DNA from: Taeniopygia guttata
Taxonomy: Eukaryota > Chordata > Aves > Passeriformes > Estrildidae
Length of the DNA: 64,000 bases
Assembly: GCF_048771995.1 (NCBI RefSeq)
Contig: NC_133024.1
Location: 42,942,001-43,006,000 of the forward strand
Direction: 5' to 3'
Shown here one piece after another: positions 46,701 to 58,700 of this stretch. Positions within the stretch are counted from its first letter, which is position 1. The number at the start of each line of letters is the position of its first letter. The position numbers and the translations under genes were made by a program. The notes under the pieces are model-generated. The model was not told the DNA's origin. It made no database searches and worked only from the letters and a program-made list of their open reading frames with translations.

Positions 46701-49700
46701 CTGTATGGCCATTTATACTTCAAACCTTCGGGGAGCATTAATAGAGTCCTAGTGGCTAGGATAATTCATACACTTACAACAGGGTACTGCTTCCAAACTG
46801 ATGGGTTATGTTCTGACATGCTTGCCTTCTTTTCAAAAGCAATGCAGTCTGCAAGGTATGTTGCAAGTGCTCCTTTTGTATGCTAGAAAATAACTTATAT
46901 TAAGTGCTCGGGATTAGACTTGAGTGTAACAGGTAATACTTCTTCAGATGTATTTTCTTCTACCTCTGAATGTCAATTAAGGAACTTGTCTAAAATATTA
47001 ATAACTGCTGCATTTGTTAGGCATATACTATTCTGAATGTTGTTACTTGTTAGTATTTACATTTAAACAACACTTATGAAAATAAATAAGATAATTTCTC
47101 TTGGAAGTTTAAATGTTAGGTTTGTGTTACAGGCAGGAGAGGAATATTGCAGGCCTGGATCATATTGTTGGAGCAATGAATATCTTCTGCAACAAGTTTG
47201 CTGACAACTATCGCATACGGATTTGCAAAGTAGGGGAAGAAATTTTACCTACAGTGCTTTACATATGGACTCAGTATAGACCAAAGGATTCCCTGAAAGA
47301 ATCAATAATTGAGTTATTTCGTCTCCAAGTTCATATTCATCATCCAAAGGGTGCAAAATCTCAGGGAAGAGGTACAATAAAAAACTTTTTTTTTTTAATT
47401 GCTGCATATGATTTTGCCAACTCTGAATTTTGATACTGAGTCTTGGAAACATTAATGGTAGTGATGATTATTCATCAGTAGTTTTATGCTACAGGTTAAA
47501 CTTAGTGAAAGTGAAAAGAAGTTTTCAAATTGTATCCACTGAGAGCATATTAATTGTATTAAATTCCTTTAAAGGGTGGGCCATCTTTTAATCAAAAGGC
47601 AGTTTCGATTGCAAAAGTACCAAGTCTTTGGGGAAAAGAAATAATAGTTTAGATTGCCAAATATATTTGGTGCCTTACCAGATCTATTTAAACCCAGAAA
47701 TTACTTACAAAAATGGTAAATCAGTTGATTCTGACTTACACTATAAAATGGCTCAAAGAATATAACTCATTAATTATGTTTGTTTGTCGTGATTTATTGT
47801 AGTTCTAGCATAGTTCTTTTTTTTTTATACTTTGTACAAATCTATCAATTACCTTTAACTGTATTCTTTCCAGTTAGATGAAGAATTGTTTATTAGAAAC
47901 TTAATTCCTATCCTAATTACTTCTATATGCTGATTAAGTTCTTTCTTAATTTTTCCCCTTTTTTACTTTATTCGTTCTAATGTATAGAATTTGCTTTTCA
48001 GGCCTGCACTTGCTGAACTTTGTTTGCCTTACTCAGATTTTGTCTGTATTTTGCAATGTCTGGGTTGGTTTAAATATTGGGTCAAGTGGGTGATGCTATC
48101 TTTTAATTGTTTTTGCATGTACAGCTGCATATGACTTAACAAGGTGGCAAAGCATCTTACATAACCTGTATGATCTGCTGGTGAATGAAATAAATCTCAT
48201 CAGCAGCCGTGGGAAGTATTCTTCAGGCTCACGTAATATTGCTGTAAAGGAAAATTTAATTGAGTTAATGGCTGATATTTGTCATCAGGTAACATTTTTG
48301 TTTGAATATAAGATTGACTATATAATTACTGAGCTGTATGTTTGACTGAAGTATTCATACCTTTTGTCTGTGATCTGTTGTGTTTTGTTAATTCTGTACA
48401 GTTTAGAAATGTATTTTACTTATGTTTCTTGTTAGGCTATAAGTATTCCAATTTTCTTGTAAAGACTGCTGCTTTTTTTTTTTTTTTTTTTAACTTGCAT
48501 ACTCCTAAAATTCTCTTTCTGAAAGGTTTTTACAGAGGATACCAAAGTCCTTGAAATTACCCAGTCCTATGTTGTTTCACAAAGAGAGTCCAGTGAGGAC
48601 ACGGTGTCAAACAAGCGCAGGAGGATTGAGCTTGGCTGGGGGACCATTCGAGACAATGTGCAAAGATCCCAGAAGGATTTTGATGTCATACCTTGGTAAT
48701 AACATCTTTACATGAAAGAAAATATCACTCCAGACATCTTTTTACATTTAACATTCTCCTGAATATGTTGTGCCTTTATGTTGGGTGTCTGGACATGCTG
48801 TGATTATATATCTAAGCAGTGAACTTAGATTGTCAGAGCATTTGGAAAGTTGCTCTAAGCTGGATGTGGCATAGTACAGTAACCATTACGATTTTGGCCG
48901 TTTTGGACTAGTTCACAGAGTTTTCTGTAATACCTGTCCTGAAAACTATTCCAAGGCCTGGCTTGTTACCTTGGACCTTGATTGAGGGGTGTTTTTTTTC
49001 GGCATGCGAGACTTCTGAACTGTAAGAAACTGTTAGTGGTAGTGAGGCTAGATGAGCAGTCTTTACAAGTGGAAATGGTAGAAATACTGAATCTTTAACT
49101 TTTGATAGTAAACAAATCAACTCAATCCTGGAAAGTATAAATGAGAAATGCAGTTGAAGAAGGCTTTGTTTGTTTGTTTGTTCATTTACTTCTGAAAATG
49201 CTGATTTCTGTATATTTGGTATTAATTGCTTCACTTTCTATTTTCAAGGTTACAGATTACAAGTCAGCTAATATCCAAGTATCCCATGAGTATTCCTAGC
49301 AGTGAGCTACCTGCCTTACTCAATGTCCTTCACCAGTTACTGCCTCAGCAGCGCCGAGGAGAAAGGACTCCGTACGTGCTGAAGTGTCTCACAGAGGTAG
49401 CTTTGTGTCAAAAACAGAGAACTGATTTGAAAAGTACCCACAAGCTGGAGCTCCAGAGAACCTGGGCAAAGATCTGGACTCTTACCATTCGCAGCGTTAG
49501 CCTTCAGCAAATTGAAGTGGAGATCTTCGGGCTGCTTGGAGCTATGATTCAAGGGAACCTTGTTGTAACAGATAAAGAACTCTGGAAAATATTTTCAGGA
49601 CCTGCATGCAAACCTTCAAGGTAAAATGGAATCAATGATAGTGTCTTGTGTCTGATTCACATTTCTCTTTACTGTACAAACAAAACAACTGTGTTACTCG

Positions 49701-52700
49701 ATATTATTGTTGATGTGACTATATTTCTATTCAAAAACTGCACACATTTGTGTTCTAAGCATTTGAAATTATCATAAATATGTAAAAAGACTGAAAGCAG
49801 AGGCAGAAGAGACAAGCATCTTCACATTTAGATTATAATAAAATTTAAAATGGATTAAAAATTTAAAGATCTGACAGACGAATGTTGATTTTTTTGAGGT
49901 TAAGGATGTTTTCTTCTGAATTTTTATTCTGAAATAAGTACTCTGACATAGTCATTAAGATAGGTAGGAAATGTCTGTAATGGCCAAGAAAAAGCAAAGA
50001 TTTTAATGAAGGAATAGACCAGTATGCATGCTTTTTAACTTGCTTATGTACTTGGTGCTTCTTGGGCCTGCAGAAATACTCACTTTGCTTTAGAGTGCTA
50101 AGCAACAAATACCACCTGGTTTCTCCCTGTTCCATTTTTGTTGCAGTTCTGCTGCATGTTGTTTATCATTAGTGATGTCTGCCTACTCAGTGCCAGAAAA
50201 TTTGGACATAGGAATCGAACCGAATATTTCTGAGCGAAATCTGGGTTCTGTGTTAAGGGAGGCAATAATGAAATGGCTCCTGTCCAGCAATTTGGAGGAA
50301 GAAATAGATGAATGTGCAGAGTTGCCTCCTGTGCTCCTCAGGTAAAGTTTTTGTGGCAGAATTTTACATGCAAGCTCACCCTGTAACACAAAAAATTCTG
50401 CAGGTAAAAGCATATTATATTAATGCAGAATTCAGATACATTAAAGCTTAAGCAGAGTCTGTAGGGCTTTTCAGCTTCCTGTAGAATGTCATTCTGGGGA
50501 TATAATTTGGTTATCTGTCCATATCACGGTAGATACGTGACCTATGCATTAAAAATCTTCTGTGAAAACTTAAATTTCATTGAATACCCTGTTAATCTGG
50601 TCAATGTTTGTGTGTGCTTCAGGAATCCCAAGAGTTTGTCTGATTCCAAGAAAATATTAAATTATTTTCTTTCTTATAGTGATTTTCCTCATCTTGTATT
50701 ACAAAAAATTCTTGTGAGCCTTACGATGAAGAACTGCAGAGCCTCCATGATGTTTTTCCAAAATGATGCTAAATGGTATGTTTTTAAATTAATCATTATA
50801 GCACTTAAGCTAGGAATGCTTCTGCATCTTTCACCAATGCTTTGGACTGTATCCAAAGTTTCTTTTTAATAAGACTAAAATGTGTTTAACTTGTTCTGAT
50901 GCAAGTTAAGACTTACCTACTAGAAGTTAAAAATACTAGTTTCAGGGGCTTTATGATTTCTGCTTCAGCTGTGTCAAGCAGGCTGAGGTCAGGGACTGTA
51001 ACACAAAGCAGATGCTGCTCCATAACTGCAGGAGAAGGTATGATCTGTACGCAGGCTTCTTGTTTCCTTACAGTTCAGTTAGAGCTAGAGTGGTATTGTC
51101 CATTCCACAGTGAAAGTCGTGTCAGAAAGTAAAGGTCAAACAGGGTTTGGAAGCACAAAAAGATAAAGTATTTTCTTTTGCTTTTGTATATTTCCTGTAT
51201 TTAAATAATAGTATTTAAGACTTTTAAATTATATACTGGCTGCAAAGTAAAAACTGTGTCTCTTCTTCAAGTGAGCAGCATGTGCAAGGGAAAGAAGAAG
51301 ATAGTTTTTCTCATGTTGAAGAGCTGTACCTACAGACTACATTTGATGAAATGGATATTTTCACTAACTTTGGAGTAAATGTTGCAGATAAAAATGTGAC
51401 TGGTTCAAGACTTGCCATCAACCAAAATCTTAGGGAAACACTGGAGAACTGCCTTTTAGCAATGTCAGAAAAGCTTTTAAGCAGTTGTGGTCCTAAGGTA
51501 AGTTAGAAATTGTTGTTACATCCTTACATTTGTGCTCCCAAACAATCTATTTCCAAGGCAGAGTGTATGGATTCTGTATTTTGTGGTGATGAACCACTGG
51601 TATTTATCTGGTGTATTTGATTTAGTCTAGGTTTGTTGCTGCTGAGCACCTTGTGCGATGTGTCAGTCTCTTGGTTGGTGTTCTGGGTTGCTATTGCTAC
51701 ACCGGTATTTTTAAAGAGGAGGATGCCTGTAAGTCAGCATTGTTCCAGAATGCTAAGGTAAGCAGCAATGCATTTGGGACCTACTGAAAATTAAATAAAG
51801 CATTGAATATAAATTCATTCATAAAATTCTGTTTGTATTGACACAGAATAGTACAGGTATCTCTTCAGAAAAAGGTTGCTTAGAGAGGTTTAAATATGTT
51901 TCTGCTGATGAAAGAGGAGTCACTGAAATTCCGTCAGTACACTAGCTCATGAGTTTTGCAGTGGAGATTATTCTAAATATTGATATATTTCTGAGTAACA
52001 CCTTTCAAAAAAATGGAAGTCGTGGACGTGTAGACAGAGGACTAATTAGAGGAGAACAATTTTTAGGTCTTTTATTCAGGAATTTAAGATAATTTGATGG
52101 TTCAAATCAGTATGAAGACAGCTATTGCTATTATTTTTATTATTAGTACTATCTGAGGTGGTTACTGGCTTAAATACAGAAACCCAAAACTTACACTTTA
52201 CAGAGATGTGTTGTATTTTTCTTCTGTGATGAAAATATTAGTGTTTCAAGCACATATAAGCCATGGTTTTGTCACTACTTGAGCAAAATTGAGCACAGCA
52301 AATATCACAGAAAAAAAAAAGTGGATTCATTGATGCACTCTATGGATATCAAAGCTGTATGAATGAGAACCATTTCCTTTTGTCTTTATGTGTGTGCTGT
52401 GTAGGTGCCAATGTATAAGGGCATTTCGGTGAGGTTTTCTAACCATGTTGTATTTTTTCTAGTCTCTCATTCATTATGCTGGAGAACCCATTTCCCAATA
52501 CAAAAACAAACTTAATGAAGATACCCCGATCAACACACTGAGGACTTTGATAATGCAGTGTACAAAATGTTTGTGCAATTGTACCAAGGTAAAGTTTATA
52601 AAGGAGTTTAAATTTCTTTCTTCATTAATGAGATCAGAAGATTGAGTATCATACCTTTAATTCCTGAAAAAAAAAATTGACCTATTTCTACCTCGTGCTT

Positions 52701-55700
52701 CCTTACAGAACAGTGCTAATAAGATCCTGTCGAATCTATTCCTGCGTTTGTTAACATCAAAATTTATGAACGATCTGATAGATATTTGCAAGAATCTGGT
52801 AAGTACATTCTGTCTGTTTCTGAATGCGGTGCACTTCTGTGAGGGGATTGTTTTTACAGCACAATAATCTGGAGGCAAACCAAACGAGATACATATTATT
52901 GAAAAAAATAAATTGAAATACATTGGGTTTTATAGAGAATTCCTAACCAGAAACATTTCTGTTTAGCATTTGAGCACAGGCTTAGGGTAAAAAGAAGAGC
53001 AGATGGATAACATTTGATGAAGGTTAGCATTCCAGCTCACATTAAAAAACAAATTTCTGCTGTTTTTCATGGTTTTAATACTTTCTTGGAGTAGAAGTAT
53101 ATACAAAATAATTCTATACCATTAGATAGATAACATTAATGCACTTGTAAAGGAGCAGGGTTTCTTGTGTTTATTATGTGGGTATTAAATCTTACTGTAA
53201 GTTACTCCTTTCCCACTGGGAAAAGTGGAAGTGTGACTAGCACAATTCTTAAAACTCTTTGGCACATGGTGCTGTAGTCAGGTCTGGGTAGGCAAATCCC
53301 TGCTTATCAGGTGAGGAAGAGCTGGGGGTTTTGCCATGTGTTAACTTGTCATCTGTTAGGGAAAGTGGTAATTAGTTTGCCCTCAGAAAATCACATGCCT
53401 CCTTTTCATTTCTCTATAGTTACAAAGTATGGTGAGAAGTTGGTGAGCCTTACAGAGAGAACTGTTTCTTAAAAACTAACACTGTCCTTGGCAGAATCTA
53501 AAATGCAGAGGTCTGTCTGAGGAGGCTTCTATCCTAAAGAGAATAGATCAGACAATGTATAGAAAACAGGTTTATCACAAAGGATGAAATTCATCAATTC
53601 AGTGTCACCCTTACTGTCTTCGCTGGTTCTAGTTACTGGAAAACTGCAGTGTCTGTCCTTCTGCTATGTCTGTGGTGTTTCTCCTGTCCCTAAAAAACAA
53701 CTTTAAAAGGCTGTGGTGTTTTTGTCAGATGACAGTTACTGGAAAGTCAAGTATACTGGGAGAAGTGGATCTCAGAAATGATCCTGAGGAGAGTATGATG
53801 GAAGTAGATAACCAGGCATCTGATGGTTTGTTTGATGATCATTCAGTGACTGACATCAGTGATACAAATGAATCTGGTGACATGCAAACTGTAATAGGTA
53901 AGTCTTTTCTATCTCCAGACTACTTCCAAAAGCTTGTTTTTGCAAATATGTCTTTGCTTGAAAGTTACTAAGGTACAAAATTGTGCTGCATTTTTAGTAG
54001 TTGAAGCAGGTAGTGATTGAACCAGGTACTTTCTAAGCAGTAATAATTTTCATCAGTGTTTTAAAGATGTTAATGAAGTGTTTGAGCTTATTTAGAAAGG
54101 AGTAGTGTATTTTTAATTTTATAAATCAAATAAGGCAAGAAGAGAGACTTAACTTTTTCAGAGTCAGACAGAAGTTTTGGCATAGAAAAGACTAGAAAAT
54201 GTGTCTGTAGAATACTTGTCTTTCATTATTGTGCTTCATTATCTTAAAAATAGTCCTATTTAGCTTTTCTCCTTCTGCTGATCAATAATTCTTGACAGTA
54301 TATCTGGACCTTCAGAGGGACAGGAGCATAAATCTGTTTATTCCTGAGTAGGATTTTACCTTTTGTTTTAAATTCTTAGTTAAAATGCCCAAGCTGCGCA
54401 ATAACAAATGAACATAAAGGTTGCTTGTACTATCTTTTTTGCGAACTTATATTAGTTTTGCAAAGACTTAAAATGTTACCACCTCTTCTATTGCCTTTGG
54501 AGAAGCATTTCTTACATGAAAACCTTACTTCCAGGTGCTTTGAGCCCATTGGCTGAAGAACAGTTGACAAAGCAGGATTTACTTCTCCTTGAAATTGTGA
54601 GGTTTTTGTGTATTTGTGTAACTACAGTCCAAGTTCAGACGCTGAGCTTCCGAGCCTCTGATATTCGGAGGAGGCTGTTAATGCTGACTGAAGGCAGTGT
54701 CTTTGACAGCGCTAAGCCACTGCATCTGCACATGGTGAGTATGAGGGGTTTTTACAGCAGACCACTTCTGTAATTGTACTAAATTTGCATAGTCTTCTCG
54801 ATTACACATTGTCTTTCTCCTGTCAGCAGTCCCCTGGGAAGACTTAAAATGGCTACAATTGGTGTTTTTAAAGTGTGCTGTAGCCAGGAAAACAGAGGTT
54901 CAAATTTGTGTGACAGAAAATGAAGAGTTGAGAAAAATATATCTCTTGCCTTTAGAATTAATTATTTGTTAAAGAAATAGTCTCTGCAGTAGAATAATAT
55001 CTGTGGCTTAGTTTACAAAGGATATATTTTTTACTGCCAGAACTAAAAGTTTGGTGATCTGTATTACTGTGTGTCGGTGTTTGCATGAAAACATCTAACT
55101 GCAATTGCTAATGATAGGTGTCTTCCTTCATGGTTTTGTGTAAGACTTAACAAAAAGTTCCTAATTCTTCTTTTTGACTACTTACTTTTCCAAGTACTGT
55201 CTATCATTTTAATTTTGTTTGGGCTTTTTATTCCATTTGGGCTTTTTATTCCACAGTACTTGATCCTGTTGAAGGAGCTTCCTACGGAAGAACACTTCTT
55301 GCCTGCAGTCGATGTTGATATGCTTCTTAAGCCTCTTTCGTAAGAAAGAAACTATTCAGCATGTTTTACATCTACTTCAGGGGATTTGGTGGCTTTTTCA
55401 AGATATTTTTTCTTTTTTCTTTACAGTACCGTGTGTTCTTTGTATCGTCGAGATCAAGAAGTTTGTAAAGTAATCCTAAATAATTTGCTCCCTATAGCAG
55501 CAGGGTTGGCCCAGTTAGAAGAACCTGCTGAAGAGGCAAGGAATGCCAAAGGACAGTTTTTGACAGTTGTTGGAGCCTTCTGGTATGTTATTTATTGCAG
55601 GAGTCTGTTGGACATAACATTTTTGATTTTTGGTTTTTATCTTTGCTGTCAGCAAGAAGACTGTAGTGCTGCTGCATCTCTTGCTAGTTTTGTGTACTGT

Positions 55701-58700
55701 GGAAGCTTTATGCAGCATTTAACTTCTCAGATTTTGTGTGTCATTCTATATTTGTAGCAAAAAATTAATCCTTAAGGTAGTACCAGAATAATAAACATTA
55801 CACTGCTGTATATAAACAAAGGCTAGATTCTATGCTGAATTGCATCAGTTGTTATGACAAGGGCTGAACTTCAGCAACCCCAAAAAAATATGGTTTGCAA
55901 TTACCAATAAAAATGTCAAATCCTCCCAAACATGCCTATGGAACACAAAAGAGTCAACTGTGAGCAGCAGAGACTAACTTGTTTCTCAAAACTGTGGGCA
56001 ACTTTTTCTGTTAATCGAGTATTCCTTGTTTTAGGCATTTATCTCAAGGAGGGAAATGCACGGCATCAGTAAGAGTGGCCCTTTTAAATTGCATGAAAAC
56101 CCTGCTTGAGGTAATCCCAGATTTTCTGACATTCATTAGCATAGTAAATATTTATTTAAGATGTACTTTAAAACAGTGTATAAATATCTTCTACATATTG
56201 CAGTGTATCTTCTCTACATTTTGAATCACAATATTAATTTTCTTCAGGTTGATCCTCATTGCAAGTGGGCAATCCTTAATGTGAAAAATGAAGATCTGCC
56301 TGTGAGTGATGCTTTCCCATATTTCCTTGCAGACAGCCACCATCAAGTTCGAATTCTTGCTGCAAAGTCAATTACCAGGTGATAATGTAGATACCTTTTC
56401 TGTTTGTAAGAATAATGCTTAATTTCAGTTAAGTTGATGTCACTTCTGCTACTGTATAGCTGTTCTTTTTGATACTTCTGGAACTGCAATTTTGTCCGAA
56501 TATAAAAGCCTGTCAAATTTTGTTGAAGTGTTCCAACTTTACATTTCGATTATTCTGTGATGTGAGAGATCAATATATAGAGAGAAATGCTCTGTAAGAA
56601 AATAAAGAAAAATCTATATAAGGCAATTAAGACAAAAATAATTATTGGTATGCACAACATACAGTAATTCTGTAGTGTTATGCTAATAATTATTGTTCTT
56701 TTTTTTTTAAGTTTGTTTCAAGATGTGAAACAGAGAGATTCTTCTGGAATGTCAAGACCTCTTCCCCTGAAGCTTCAGCAAAAGGCTTTTGAGAATGCAT
56801 ACCTCAGAGTTCAGGAAGGAATGAGCAATCTGGTACCAACATCTAGTCATTAGTTTTGATATTTTGAATAAAATTATATTACTACATTTAGTTTTCTGAA
56901 AAATTAATTCTTCTGGACTTCTGGTAATCTGAGCTCATGAAACAAAGTGATAGTCAGGGAATTCCTTTCATATCCAGTCACTCACGGTTTTGCCCACATT
57001 AGAAGTCTGTGACTTTGTAAACTGTATGTTTCAGACTGCTCTTCTTTATCATACTATTTGTTGTTGGCAGGTTCAGTGCTGTAACACTTAGGAATCATAG
57101 AAAAATGTAGCCTCAAAGAAAACATATAAATAATGAATAAGGAGCAGTGTAAACTAAATAATGTGTTTACACAGTATTAAACCAGATATGTAAACTTCAG
57201 AAAGATCATGTTTCCAGTGGTATTAAAGCAGTGATTTTCACAAAACTGACATCTGCTTAAAAATTTGAACTATTCAGAAGAGGCTTCAAGTGAAGGAAAT
57301 GTTACACTTCAGTGCAGTGACTGGAAATACAACAGTGTGATGTAGTACCGTGGAATTTCTTAATTTTTCTTTTAGTGTCTTTCACTTTTCCTCCTTTTTT
57401 GCTACCATGTTAAGTCATCTACTTAATCTACATTTTCCCTTTTTTTTCTGTCATGCTGTTACCTACCTGCATGTCACTTCTCATCCCTTTGCTGCAGCCT
57501 TGCTGCTGAGGCTTCATGTCTCTGTCATCTTTCTCATCCCTCTGTACTGTCACCTCCAGCTCTTTGTCATCGTCTGATTTCTTGCTTTAAGTCCTTGTTC
57601 TGTCCCCTCAGCTTGGTGGTGTCTGTTAGCTTTTCCCCTTTCATTGCAGTTTCTTGTAACTTTTATTTAAACTCATCACTTGTCAACACAATGCCTGTTA
57701 ACAGGGGGAGAACTGCATTTAAATAGCAAGACAGTTCTTCCCTATATGCCTCAAGGAGTAAAAAAAATGAGACTTGACTTGTTCAGCACTACTTATGTCA
57801 ATGCCCTTAATTTTAAATTATTTATACTGATTTATTAACTAGGAAATTGCTTTAACAGAATATTTGCTCAAGGTCTTCCTGATTTCTTACTGAAGGTCAG
57901 GGGTAATGCAAGTCCTGAAGATCTTTTGGACAAGCAGAGTAATGGAAAAGCAGTTTTGCTGTTGCTTATAACCATGGTTCTGTGCTGCAGCCCAGTCTGT
58001 GAAAAGCAAGCTCTGTTTGCTATTTGCCAGTCTGTGAAAGAGAATGGATTAGAGCCTCACCTTGTGAAAAAGGCAAGTCTGACATTTCATTTGATATTTA
58101 GGTTATAAATTAAGGTTAGGTTAAGACTGGAAGACTAGAAGATGTTTTGCTCAGTACTGAAATTTGTTAAGTATTGTAAAGGTATAACTAATGTGGTACT
58201 TATATAACTGAATTAATTTGTCTTTATATTTAATGACTTATAATGAAATCAGGAAGATCAATAATAAAATCATGAAGAGCAATTGTAATGGTAAATTTTG
58301 TGCGTTCAGAGCCTAGATTTGAAATACAAATAGACTTTTATACGTTGAATATTGCAGATCTAATTTTAAAAAATCATTCTGCCCAGAGGAAGCAATTTTT
58401 TTATGTGGAAAATATGTAAAATAAATGCATTGGAAGATGGTATGTATCTGGTGGAATTCTATTTTGAAGTTCACAAGGGTGTACTGAAATGATTGCTGTT
58501 TATACTTCAGCCTTTCATGCCAGTAATTTTTTAAATGCACAGGTTTCTTTTATCCTTTCTATTCACTGCTTCCTGTTTTTGCACACAGTCTGCACCCTGC
58601 AAAATGGGTACTGGCCATCTTTTCTTAATGCCTATGGGTTAGTTGTAGTTCCTTGATTTCACTCTTCTGAGATATGGCAATACAAATAATAAAATGGCTT

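Noticed and set aside
46392-46886. A 164-codon open frame across ATM coding exon 5
   Set aside because: The true exon begins at 46690 after ttgcag. The upstream part is intron read-through with no homology.
47137-47371. Alternative acceptor for ATM coding exon 6, four bases downstream
   Set aside because: It would shift the frame and lose the match RQE (human RQEK); the first AG keeps both.
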